64,000 bases of DNA, from contig NZ_NNCE01000001.1 in assembly GCF_002245785.1 (NCBI RefSeq), forward strand, positions 89,365-153,364. The letters are read 5' to 3'. This stretch comes from Mycoplasma testudineum. Lineage in GTDB: Bacteria; Bacillota_I; Bacilli_A; Mycoplasmatales; Metamycoplasmataceae. Below are positions 20,332 to 30,869 of the stretch, in pieces. The notes beneath the pieces are model-generated. The model ran no database searches, was not told the origin of the DNA, and saw only the letters and a list, made by a program, of their open reading frames with translations. The position numbers were made by a program, and so were the translations under genes. The number at the start of each line of letters is the position of its first letter. The stretch's first letter is position 1.

Positions 20332-20841
20332 TTAACAAGTTTTGTTACAACTTGCATTTTTGCAATCTTTAGTGTGATTTTCAAAAACATCGATACCCTT
20401 AATTCTATCAATGTGTCTTCCACCTTCAAATTCAGCATTTTCATAAGCTTCAATTATTGCTTTTGCTTCATCAATTGAATGAATTCTTCCGCCAAAACAC
20501 AAAACATTTGCATTATTATGTTGTTTAGCAAGTCTTCCATCTGAAACTGTTGAAACTCTTGCAGCAACAATATTTGTATGTCTATTTAAAGCATATGAAA
20601 TTCCTAAACCGGTTCCACAAACACCAATACTAAATAATGGTTCTTTTTCAGTTCCGATTCTTTCTTGTATAAAGTTTGCTAATTTGTGACCGTAAGTTGC
20701 ATATGAAGTTGAATCAGTAGAATTAGATGTTCCTACATCATGAGTTTCATAACCTCTTGATTTTAAATATTCAATTATTTGCGCTTTAAGTTCGTAACCA
20801 GCATGGTCACTTCCTAAAGCTATTAATTTTTTATTGCTCAT
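20332..20841 (-). CDS. rpiB: Ribose-5-phosphate isomerase B
   Basis: Interconverts ribose 5-phosphate and ribulose 5-phosphate in the pentose phosphate route that feeds nucleotide synthesis. The 169-residue product has LIALGSDHAGYELKAQI at the N terminus, the catalytic-cysteine motif SIGVCGTGLGISYALNR (Cys75), NVLCFGGRIHSIDEAKAII and the RHIDRIKGIDVFE ending, all typical of the RpiB/LacA family. It ends in an unusual Cys-rich tail (DCKNASCNKTC). GAGG lies 9 nt before ATG, with TATAAA further upstream, so it is a single-gene unit with its own promoter and terminator. Confidence 0.95.
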   Translation of the reverse strand: MSNKKLIALGSDHAGYELKAQIIEYLKSRGYETHDVGTSNSTDSTSYATYGHKLANFIQERIGTEKEPLFSIGVCGTGLGISYALNRHTNIVAARVSTVSDGRLAKQHNNANVLCFGGRIHSIDEAKAIIEAYENAEFEGGRHIDRIKGIDVFENHTKDCKNASCNKTC

Positions 20842-20899
20842 ATTTTTTACCTCATATTTATAATAAACTTTAAGTCAAAAAATGAAGTTATTTTTTTAA

Positions 20900-20928
20900 T
20901 AAAAAAACGCTTTATAAAAAACGTTTCT
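20900..20928 (-). terminator. Terminator of the rpsP-trmD-rplS operon
   Basis: Minus-strand AAACG...CGTTT stem extended by TTT/AAA with a one-base bulge, then a run of seven T. It follows the rplS stop by about 10 nt. Confidence 0.6.
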
Positions 20929-20938
20929 CATAATTAAA

Positions 20939-21304
20939 TTATTTAATGGCTTTAAGTCTAGCGCTTTTACCACTTTTATTTCTAATGTAGTAAAGTCTTT
21001 TTCTTCTAACTTTATTTCTTCTAACTAGTTCAATTGTTGAAATTAAAGGCGAGTTAATTGGGAATGTTCTTTCAACTCCAATTCCTCCACCAACACCAGC
21101 TGAAATTTTTCTAACAGTAAAAGATTGGCTTGTTCCTTTTCCTTTACCATCTTTTGTTATTACTAACCCTTCAAAAATTTGGATTCTTTGTTTATCTCCA
21201 TCACGAATAAGTACGTGAACTCTAACAATGTCTCCTGTTTTAAAATCTACTATGTCTTTTCTAATTTGAGTACTTTCAACAAGTTCAATTAATCTATTTC
21301 TCAT
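20939..21304 (-). CDS. rplS: 50S ribosomal protein L19
   Basis: Large-subunit protein at the 30S-50S interface. The 121-residue product starts [25 protein letters not shown] and contains [37 protein letters not shown]-like [14 protein letters not shown] and the basic [24 protein letters not shown] end, a complete L19. The ATG at 21304 is chosen because GAAAGG lies 8 nt upstream; a TTG five codons earlier would place that site inside the coding region. It overlaps the end of trmD by 11 nt. Last gene of rpsP-trmD-rplS. Confidence 0.96.
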   Translation of the reverse strand: MRNRLIELVESTQIRKDIVDFKTGDIVRVHVLIRDGDKQRIQIFEGLVITKDGKGKGTSQSFTVRKISAGVGGGIGVERTFPINSPLISTIELVRRNKVRRKRLYYIRNKSGKSARLKAIK

Positions 21305-21968
21305 TTTTATACCTTTCAAATAAATCTGGTCGATTTAATTTAGTTTTTCTAATTTGACTTTCTTTTCTTCATTTTTCTATTTCAGCATGATTACCATTTA
21401 CCAACACTTCAGGAACTTCATATCCTTCAAAATTTCTTGGTTTAGTATACTGGGCAAAATCTAATAAATTATTATTGAAACTTTCTAGTTCGTGACTTTC
21501 TTTTTTAATGACTCCATCAACTAATCTAATTATTGAATCGGCCATTATCATAGACGGCAATTCTCCACCTGTAACTATGAAATCACCAAGCGAAATCTCT
21601 TCATCAACATAATTTAGAATTCTTTCATCAAAGCCTTCATAGCGTCCTGCGATGAATGTAATTTCGTTATTTTCACTAGCTAATTTCTGAGCCATTTCTT
21701 GGTTAAACACTTTTCCTTGTGGACTTACTAAAATTTTTATACCTTTAACAGTATCAAGCGCTAATTTAATCGGTTCAACTTTTAAAAGCATACCTTTTCC
21801 ACCGCCATAAACTGTATCGTCAACTTTTTTTTGTTTACCAGTAGCAAAATGTCGTCAATCAACTATGTTTACTTCTATTAATTTATTTTCAATTGCTTTA
21901 CCTATAATACTTTCATTTGTAAATGAAGAGTAGTATTCAGGAAATAATGTAAGAAAATTTATTTTCAT
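21294..21968 (-). CDS. trmD: tRNA (guanine-37-N1) methyltransferase
   Basis: SAM-dependent SPOUT methyltransferase that makes m1G37 in tRNAs and prevents +1 frameshifting. The 224-residue product has [46 protein letters not shown], the knot motif [12 protein letters not shown] (107-118) and [20 protein letters not shown], where SAM binds. The Asp and Arg of the catalytic site are present. It follows rpsP by 11 nt and overlaps rplS. The rimM gene that normally separates rpsP and trmD is absent here. Two TGA codons (VD-W-RHF and EIEK-W) are Trp. Confidence 0.96.
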
Positions 21969-21979
21969 TGTACCTATGA

Positions 21980-22240
21980 TTACTTTGTTTTTTGAACCTT
22001 GAATTCTTCTCAAATTTTTTCTTGTTTTAACAATCTTTTAACAGTATCTGTTGGTTGCACACCTTTAGATAATCAACTTAAAATTTGTTCTTTTTTGACA
22101 TTTAGATTTTTATTGTGAGGATTATATTGACCAACTTCTTCAATGAAGCGACCATCACGAGGAGCTCTTGCATCTGAAATAACAATTTTATAAATTGCAT
22201 TAAATTTTGAACCCACTCTTTTTAAACGGATTTTTACCAT
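21980..22240 (-). CDS. rpsP: 30S ribosomal protein S16
   Basis: 16S rRNA-binding assembly protein. The 86-residue product starts [41 protein letters not shown], the hallmark of S16, followed by [26 protein letters not shown] lies 5 nt before the ATG. Two TGA codons read as Trp (ILS-W and KI-W). It leads the rpsP-trmD-rplS operon from an extended -10 about 35 nt upstream. Length and sequence are ordinary. Confidence 0.96.
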
Positions 22241-22274
22241 TAATTCTCCTTATCTTCTGCTTTTTAGCTATGTA

Positions 22275-22280
22275 ATCATA
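22275..22280 (-). promoter_or_regulatory. Extended -10 of the rpsP operon
   Basis: TGCTATGAT on the minus strand supplies TGn plus TATGAT, about 35 nt before the rpsP start codon; a Shine-Dalgarno AAGGAG follows in the leader. Confidence 0.45.
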
Positions 22281-22410
22281 GCATAAACTTATAAGGTTAA
22301 GTAAAATTGCTTAACTTCTTTTTTTATAAAATAATGCAATACTGTTAAAGCTAAATTAAGACTAAATCAACTAAAAATTAATATTGAATTTTGTTATTAA
22401 TTTTTTGAAT

Positions 22411-22441
22411 TAAAAAAATAAATGCTTTTTTGTGCATTTAT
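22411..22441 (-). terminator. Orphan minus-strand terminator
   Basis: ATAAATGC (22418-22425) pairs with GCATTTAT (22434-22441), 8-nt loop; T7 follows on the minus strand only. No minus-strand gene precedes it: the nearest upstream gene on that side reads plus. It may end a small RNA or antisense transcripts from the giant gene. Confidence 0.5.
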
Positions 22442-22543
22442 ATCCATCAATATTATTTTTTTACTTACAAACAACACTGTTTTTAATAAAAAATATCAAT
22501 TATTAAAATCAATTTAAAATTTTATAATTTTGCCTTGTTTTGC

Positions 22544-22549
22544 TAAAAT
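22544..22549 (+). promoter_or_regulatory. Extended -10 of the SGNH-repeat gene
   Basis: TGCTAAAAT supplies TGn plus TAAAAT. Transcription would begin near 22556, a few nt before the hairpin at 22563. Confidence 0.45.
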
Positions 22550-22562
22550 ATACGCACGAACT

Positions 22563-22599
22563 GGTAACCGTAGATAATACATTAATAATAACGGTTATC
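22563..22599 (+). promoter_or_regulatory. 5' leader hairpin of the SGNH-repeat gene
   Basis: GGTAACCGT (22563-22571) pairs with ACGGTTATC (22591-22599), 9 bp including one G-U, with a 19-nt loop. It ends just before the AAGGGGG ribosome site. No T-run follows, so it is probably an mRNA-end or translation-control structure. Confidence 0.5.
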
Positions 22600-22611
22600 A
22601 AGGGGGTATTT

Positions 22612-25600
22612 ATGGATAAAAAGCTGAAAATAATTATTGGAACAAGTTCATCTGCTCTAGCAATAGGTGCTGTAGCTATTGGTTCTATTGTTGGAACTAG
22701 GTTAAGTCAAGAAAAAAGTGTTGAAAGAGTTTCGGAGTCAAATCCTATAACTGTTCAGGATGATTCTGGTAAAGCTCCTGAAAACAAAAAAGTTACTGAG
22801 CCATCAACTGTTGATACTAAAGGTAACAATTCTAATGTTGAAACTCCTGAAAAAAGTGAAATTACTAATAATAATTCAACACAAAGAGAAATCACAATCA
22901 CAACTAATAATCAATATTTAATTGATGGATCTATTAAATATGTTGCGTTTGGTGATTCAATAACTTCTGGTTTTAATGCTAAATTGAGTGAAGATTATCC
23001 TGGTGAATTAGAAACTATTGATGGTAAAAAAGTAATAACTGGATTATCATATCCATCATTTTTAGCTAAATATATTAATGAAATAGATTCAAATAGGTTA
23101 GAAAAATATAAGAATTTTGGTGTAACTGGTTCTACTCTTTCTGATTGAAATGCTTTGTTCGATAATATTGCACAAGGTACTATTTCATCAATTCATGGAT
23201 TAGATTTTCAAAGTTTCAAAACTGAGTTTACAACTCGCCTAGCAGATGCTAATTTGTTAACTATTTCACTTGGTGCAAATGATTTCATGAACATATTTAT
23301 GAAAGAAATTGCCAGCCTTGATTTTAATAAATTCATTGGCGGAAGCGGATTAGATATGAAAATGGTAATTGCAAATGTAGTTTCTATTTTTACAAAAATT
23401 CGTGTACAAATGCGAAGTGAATTCGATAAACTAGTTGCAAATATTCAAAAAATTAACCCTAAAGTAACAATTAATTTAATTAATTATCCAATGCCATTTT
23501 TAAGACTAGTAGATGCATTTGATCAATTGACAAGCGGTGTTCAAATTGCTCCTGGTCAAACATTAAGTCAATATTTATTAAGTGTTTTAAATGAGCAAAT
23601 TTCAGATAGAACAAACTATAGTGATTCAGTTCAATTTATTAATGTTTATGATGAAGATGATTGATCTAAATATCAATCAAAATTTACAACTCAAGTTTTA
23701 GATATTCACCCAACTGAAATTGGTTACAAAAAAATAGCTCAAGAAATTCTGCTTAAAATATCTATTGATAGAGCAAAATATACAAATCCTAAAAGTATTA
23801 ATCCATCATGAGATGATAAATTTTTAGCTGTTGATAAAAACAAAAATAAACAATTAATTAATTTTGAAAAATCAACTGATCAGAATGTAATTAATACAAT
23901 TCTTGGAGCTGATGGACAAGATCTATTTAACGAAAATGATCCATTAATATTAAAATATAAAGATAAATTTGATTCAAACGTTTTTCCGGAAAGAGTTATT
24001 ACTAAAAACTCATTTTTAACAATTGGACAAAGCCTTTTAAAATTTGTTTTTAGTTCAAGTATATTTAAAGAAATTGACCCAGAATTAAGTCTTTATAAAT
24101 TTTTCTTTGAAGATAAAAAAATTAATCCTGAAGATTTATTTGAAGCAATATATGATTCAAAATTTATTCAAAATATTTGAAATCAATTTCAATATTTAAC
24201 TAATGAAAAAATAAATGCTGAAGGAACAATAAGCGTAAATTCTTTAATTGATTCATTAAAAAACGCTGCATTGCAAGCTGATAATTTCCATTCACTAATA
24301 GTATCAGTATTGAAATCTAGTTTTTTTACTAGTGATAAGTCACAAGAATTATCAACATTAATTCAAAAAATAATTTCAAATATTTTTGAAAAAAGCCAAC
24401 TTTTTGATTCTGCATTAAGTTTGGTTTCAAATTTTCTTCCATCAAGTGATTCGAATACAAGTTTAATTAATATAGCTAAAACTATTTTGAAACAAGGCGG
24501 ACTAAAAGAATTATTGAATGGTTTAATTAATGATTCTTTTGTTAATGCAAAACAGTATTCACAAACAAAAAACTTTAATGAATATATTTCCATTTATTTA
24601 GAAAAAAATAAATCAACTTTTGTAACATTTTTAAAAACTCTATTAACAAGTATTGTAGAAAAGAATCCTTCTGATATTTTGGTTTTATTAAAAGTTAACG
24701 TTTTTCCAATGCTGAAAGAACAAGGTATCAATTTAAGCGATTCAGATATTGAAGGAATTTCTAAATTAATTAATCAAACTATATTTGTAATTTCAGAATC
24801 AGAAATAGTAGAAAATCTTTATTCAATATTTTTAGATGCTTTTAAAAATTCAAAAGAATTAAATTTAGCAACCATTTTCTCTTCATTTTTAAATTCAATA
24901 ACAAATCAAAACAACATTTATAAATTAGTAAAAAATATTATAGATTCAAAATATTTTGATGACCAATCTAATAGAACAAAATACTCAGAATCTTTAAAAT
25001 TAATTACTAAAAAATTACTAACTCAAACTGCAGTTAAAGATTTAATTGTTAATTCATTAGTCCCATCAAAAGCAATAGCAAATATTGATACTAGTTCATT
25101 AGTAAATACAATTTATGAAGATTTAATTAGTGATCAAAAAACAGTAAGATTTACGGATCAATTTATTGATGCAATTTTTAATAATATCGATACGTATCGA
25201 AAAGCAGACAATTTTAACTCTTTCATTAATTTAGTATTAACATCACATCAATCAATTATTGTTGATTTTGTAAATGGCCTTTTAAATAAATTATCTAATT
25301 TTGATACTGCGCTTGCAAAGATTGCTTATGTAAATTTAGTCACACATCTAAATCTGCCTGAAATTTTTGAAAATGAAGAACAGCTTAAAGATTTAGGAAA
25401 ATTAATTTCAATAGTTTTAAATGCAGTTTCAAATTCAACAATAATTAATGATATTTATAATTCGGCATTAAAATCAATTAGTGAAAATGGCTTTGATTTA
25501 AGTAAAATTTTCTCTCAAGCTTTAGATGCAGAAAATGGTTATTTTTCAATAATTAAAGCACTACTTAAATCAGAAACATTTAAAGATGAAAAAATTAAAA

Positions 25601-28600
25601 CTGAATTTAAAAAATCATTATCATCTTTAGCTACACATGTTGCAACAAACGAGAAGTTTGCTACTTTACTAATAGGAAATATAGGAACATATGTTGGTGA
25701 AGAAGCAGCTAAAAGTATAAAAATACTTTGATCATCATTATTTAAGAGTGATAAATTTACAAAATTAATTGAAGATTTTGTAAATGGAATTTTTGCTGAT
25801 GAAATCAATATTGATAATGTAAAAACAATTAATGAATTAATTGTGAAAATGATTACACATAATAAAGAATCATTTTCTGCAAACGTTAAAGCGGTTATAA
25901 GATATATAACAAATGAAAATGCAGATGAATTTAAAAAGCTACTTAATTTATCAGTTGAAAATATACTTAAATCTAATTCATTCGAAATGGATGATAACAG
26001 TCAATACGAAATTATTAACTTCTTTGTTGACACTATAAAAGTAGTAACTCAGTCACAATTGCCTGAAGTATTTTTGGCTACACTTTCTGAATCAATAGAA
26101 AATGGTAGATTTGATTTTGGAAATCTAACTAATTCATTTACAAAAGTGCTTGGCAATGAAACTGTTATTTGAAAACTAGTTCAAGCATTATTAGGTTCAG
26201 AGTATTTACAAGACAAGTCAAATGTTGATTCTTATAAAAGACGTTTAACTAAAACTATTTCAATTTTATTGAATAACACCCATTTTGTAGATCTAGCTGG
26301 AGAATTTATAAATAATACAATTTCTCAATTGTTGCAATCAAATGGTCATAGAGTAGAAATACTTAAATTGAGTAAATTTTTAATAACTTCTGAAAAAACA
26401 AAAACCTTACTTGCAAATATTTTAGAAAGCATTTTTGACAATAGCAAATCATATGCTGAATTTACATCAATTTCACAAGCTTTAAAATATTTCTTTGGAC
26501 AGCATTCAGCTGAAATTGAAAATTATTTAAAGGAAATTACAAAAGATATTGCTAAAGATGATGGATTATTAAATGCTCTACTTCTTTCTGTATTAAATGA
26601 GCAATCTAAAAAATTGAATATAACATTATCAGCTAGTGATATATCATTATTAACCGATTTAATTAAATCTACAACAGATATAATTGCTAATTCAACTATT
26701 TACACCGATACATTTACAAGACTAAGAAGTAAAATATTAGAAGATAAAGCAGATCAATTAGAAATAGCTGATTTAATTAACATAATTCTTGATACTGAAA
26801 ACGGTTATTTCAATTTTATTAAATCTCTTGCAAGTTCAACTAGTTTTGCTAATAGTGTATTTACATCTAGATTTGAAGCAAACTTAAGTAATTTATTCAA
26901 ATCATTAATTAAAAGTGAATCTAACATTTATGCTATTTTAAATAGCTTAAAATTAGACTTAAAATTAGAATATGCAAATGCTAATAAAGATATTAAAACA
27001 ATCCTTGATTCAAATGAATTTCAATCAGTTTTAGATTTAGCAATTAAGAAAATTGTTGCTTCACCACAATTATTCCAAAAAAGTCAAAATTGAAACGATC
27101 TTTTCGGAATAGTAATAGCTACATTTTCAGATTCTGATGTTAAAACTATAACTAAATTTGTTAAATACTTATTGAGTAATCATGCTTCTTTAATTAATTC
27201 TGCGTTTAAATTCATTACTGTAGAAACAACCAAAAATCTAAATATAGAATTTTCAAATAGAGAATTAAATGCAGTTGCAGAGTTTGCTTCAAATGCTGTA
27301 AATATATTAGTTGATGACAGTTTAATATCACAGTTTTTAACAATGCTAAAAACTAACCGTGAAGCGGATTTAGTAAGTTTCATATTTAAAAAAGAAAATA
27401 TTGAAAAAATTATAATTTTATTTTTAAATAGTAATTATTTAGCAAACAATTTAGACAGTATAAATTCAAATTTTAAATTGATAGCTAGAATTTTTATAAC
27501 AAATAGAACTATATTTGATGCTTTTAAAAATCAAATTGTTAATTTAATTACTCAAGGAAATGATTCAAAACATGCCGCTTCATTATCGAATGTTTTTGAC
27601 AAAATTTCAAAAGATCAAAAAACTTTGGAATTCGCAGAAGCGTTTATTGATTCAATTTTCACTAATTATAACGAATACAAAAAGGCAAAATCTATTGAAG
27701 AACTTGCGAAAATATTTATTTCAAAAAATAAAACAAATCTTGTCAAATATTTCACATATATCTTGAATAGTTATGTTTCAAAAGATGATGATTTTCAAAC
27801 ATTATTATTAAGTCCAATTATTGCATTTGCTAATTCAAATAATATTTACTTTAGTTCTAAAGAAACTGAAACAATTAAAGGATTGGTTTCTAATTTTGCA
27901 TATGCATTATCACAAGATTATTTGCTAAATGATTTAATCAATATAGTTGATTTAAAATTAAGTAGTTCAGATTTTGATTTATCTAAGTTATTTAACCAAG
28001 TGATGGACCATTTTATAAGTGATTCTTCAAATGTATTTAATTTATTAAAGAAATTAATAGTTTCATTAAATAATGACAAAACATTTGATAGTGCAACTTT
28101 TAAAAATCAACTAAAAAGTTTGGCAATAATTTTAATTAAAAATGAAAATGCATTAAATGCACTGACAAATATATTTAAATTTGATGATATAAAACTAAAC
28201 AATTCATTCAAAAATATTATTAATAATATTAGTTCTAGTCCTGATTTTGAAAAACTGGTTGATAAATTGCTAGATTCAATTTTAGTTGATAATACTTGAA
28301 TTATTAAGTCTAATAATTTTAATGAGTTAATAGCTAATTTTATAATGGATAAATCAACATCTATTATGGAAATACTTTCAAATGTAATTTTAAAAGTATT
28401 TAGAGAAAATAGACAAGACGTTTTAAATTTATTTAATTATTCAATTGACAAATTTGCTTCGCAACTTAGCGCTGATTTAAATGAGGATGAAAAAAACAGC
28501 TTATCACAACTGATTGTCGATTCCTTAGAAACATTATTAATTAGTGATATTCCTAATTTATTAATTCAATCTATAGCCGCAAATAAAATTGAAACTAATA

Positions 28601-30771
28601 ATATTTCAATTGATACAATTGCATTAGAAGCTGCTAAAAACCCACAATTTATTTATAGAATTGTAATGTCTTTATTAAATTCAGAAAATCTATCTTCTTC
28701 ATATAATGAATCAAAAAGAGTTAAGTTAATAAGCAAACTTGTACCTGTCTTAATTAAGACAGATTTTGTTAAAGATGCATTAATGAATTTATCATCTTCT
28801 TTAATTCTTAAAATTGGTAGATTTGATGGAGATTTAAAGCATCTTATTGAAAAAATTCAGAACATGGAAGAAACTTCAACATTTATTTCTGGTATGCTAA
28901 CTTCTGTTTTAAGTAACAAAGAATTAATGATTGAAAGCAAAAATTTTGATGAATTATTTATTAATTATTTAAAAATAAATAAAAGTAACTTCACTATATT
29001 CTTGAAACAAGCTATAGCTGCATTAACAAATGATTATAGATTTAAAAATGTTATTTATTCTATTATTGCAACACAAATTCACAATTTTAATGTCACATTA
29101 GATAATGAAGAAATTTTACTTATGTCTTCAGTTGTTAGTCAGTCTTTAGGCTTAGTAGGTGATTCAAAAATACTTGAAGGAATTGTTGATCAGTTTATTC
29201 AATCATTCAATCCAAATGTTACAGCTACACAATTATTGTTCCAAGACGCTAATGTTTTAAATAAAATTATTTCTTCAACATTAGATTTTGAAAACAATGG
29301 TTGATATTTCTTCAAATTATTGTTAAGTAGTCAAACATTTAAAAATGCTAAATCAATTAAGGATTTAAGTTCTACATTATATTCATTACTAAAAAAACTA
29401 ACTCAGAATACTTCTGTAATGGAAAAATTATTATTTTCATTTACAAATAACCAAGCACACTTGAATTCTAGTTTTAGTAAAGTAGCAAATAAAATAATAA
29501 GTAATAGTAATTTTGAGAATTTATACAAAATTATATTTGAACAAATTCATTACATTGCGGCAAACGATTTAGTTGTTAAATATAATTCATATGATTCCCT
29601 ATTTAGTGATTTAATTAAACGTTCAAGCACTCAACTAAAAGCTGCAATAAAACCGCTTGTTAAAGACATATTAACAACTGTAGATATTGATATGCAAAAT
29701 GTTTTGGCTTTCTTATTAAAACCGATGTTGCACGGTGCTAATATTATGGTTACTGATGAAGATCAAAATCAATATGCACCATTTATCAATATGTTAGTTG
29801 CTTATTTTGCCAAAACAAATATCATTAACCAAGCAATAGATGATGCTTTCAAAGCAATAAATACTGATCAAATAACTTCATTAAGCACTAATTCAATAAT
29901 TAATACAGTTATAAACGGTGTAATTGCACAACTGACAAGAAATGGACAAATTGCTGTATCAAGAATCCTATTCATTTTACGACCTATGTTTAATTTCGTC
30001 AATTCAAAAGCAGTTGGAAAAGCATTTGCAGATTTTCTAAATATACTATTTGATAGATCAAATGTAAATGACAAATATAGTGGTTTTTATAGAATTGTAG
30101 AAAACTTTATTAGACCAGGTTCTGTTCCAACAATACCTGTTGAACCTAGTGAAACACCAACTACTCCAGTAGATGAACAAGCTAATAAAAATGAAGTACA
30201 AGTAAATGGAATAAGTGGTTTTGATGTAGGTAATTTACTAAATAACTTACAAGCTACAATTGACTGACTATACAATTATGTTGATGCATTTAGTTATAGA
30301 ATTGCACAAGCACAAGTAGATTGACAATTAGAAAATCCAAATAAACCTTACTTTGAAAATCCATACTACAAGGCAAATTATAGATTGGTTCAAATCCTTG
30401 TTATGTTCCTTAAACAAGTTACTCCTGATGGTTTATTCTGAACAGGAACTAGTTTAGGTATTGAAACATATCGATATATTAAAGAAGCATCAAATAGAGG
30501 TTATCTGCGTGCTTTTGCAGAAAAACAAGCTGCTTTACAAGTAACTGGACAAAGTGTTTATCAAGGTATTAATCAAATTAATCAAATCCTTGGAAATTCA
30601 GCAGTTTGAGTAAGAATTTACAATTATAAAAGTACCGATTCACTTGCTTACATTCACTATCAATACAATGGTGATGGATCAAAAAATAAAGATCGACATC
30701 GTCCTGGCATGATGATTCGTGATACCCTATTCAAATGATTGGAAGCAGGATATTCTAAAAAGGATATTTAG
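22612..30771 (+). CDS. Giant membrane-anchored SGNH/GDSL hydrolase with ~9 tandem 209-residue repeats
   Basis: One 2719-residue frame with many TGA-encoded Trp. Residues about 6-28 form a hydrophobic signal anchor without a lipobox cysteine, followed by a Ser/Thr/Asn-rich linker. Residues about 105-385 are an SGNH/GDSL esterase domain: FGDSIT (Ser116), SLGAND (221-224), LDIHPTEIGY with His366; the Asp lies two rather than three residues before His. From about residue 560 (nt 24290) to 2490, a diverged helical repeat recurs with a 600-650 nt spacing. Its anchors are FIDAIFNN-like segments at nt ~24522, 25161, 25777, 26424, 27042, 27640, 28268, 28894 and 29530, and SIIKALLKSETF-like segments. 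A proline-rich linker (~2503-2520) and a unique C-terminal domain close the protein. AAGGGGG precedes the ATG. It is probably cell-surface; the substrate is unknown. The repeat family is not one I recognise. Confidence 0.85.
24288..30100 (+). repeat. Array of about nine diverged ~209-residue coding repeats
   Basis: Protein-level repeats inside the giant gene. One anchor pattern (F-[IV]-[DN]-x-I-[FL]-x-N followed by a K/N-rich F-x-x-[FLY]-I segment and KS/KNK) occurs nine times at 598-647 nt spacing. A second anchor (N-x-[IVF]-x-x-[IVL]-[IVL]-K-x-[LI]-[LI]-x-S-x-x-[FL]) alternates with it. DNA identity between units is low, so this is an old array, not a recent tandem duplication or slippage product. 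Confidence 0.7.
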
Positions 30772-30782
30772 TCAACTAATAG

Positions 30783-30811
30783 AGGACGCTATTAATGCGT
30801 CTTTTATTTTT
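30783..30811 (+). terminator. Terminator of the SGNH-repeat gene
   Basis: AGGACGC pairs with GCGTCTT (7 bp including a G-U), 7-nt loop, then TTATTTT. It lies 12 nt after the stop codon. Confidence 0.75.
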
Positions 30812-30837
30812 AAATAAAAAAATACAAGTATGATTTT

Positions 30838-30843
30838 TATAAT
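30838..30843 (+). promoter_or_regulatory. -10 box of pheS-pheT
   Basis: TATAAT lies 26 nt before the pheS ATG. No convincing -35 is seen and no T-box-like leader fits in the short distance. Confidence 0.45.
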
Positions 30844-30869
30844 AAAATAGAAAATAGAAATGAGTGACA

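Larger units (their letters stand above)
22241..22611. other. 371-nt divergent intergenic region between rpsP and the SGNH-repeat gene
   Basis: The longest gene-free stretch in the window. It holds the rpsP promoter (22275), a hairpin with a T-run that reads as a terminator only on the minus strand (22411-22441), the promoter of the giant gene (22544) and its 5' leader hairpin (22563-22599). No ORF with a plausible family is present; an open frame from 22540 is an upstream extension of the giant gene that would overlap its promoter. Confidence 0.6.

Noticed and set aside
21305-21319. TTG start for rplS five codons upstream
   Set aside because: The GAAAGG ribosome site for ATG 21304 would lie inside the coding region; L19 homologues begin at the ATG.
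22540-22611. Upstream start extending the giant gene by 24 residues
   Set aside because: The extension would overlap the predicted promoter and leader hairpin; the ATG at 22612 has an adjacent AAGGGGG and begins a proper signal anchor.
24288-30100. DNA-level tandem repeat or CRISPR-like array
   Set aside because: Periodicity is seen only in the protein pattern; DNA copies are diverged and there are no short identical repeats with spacers.
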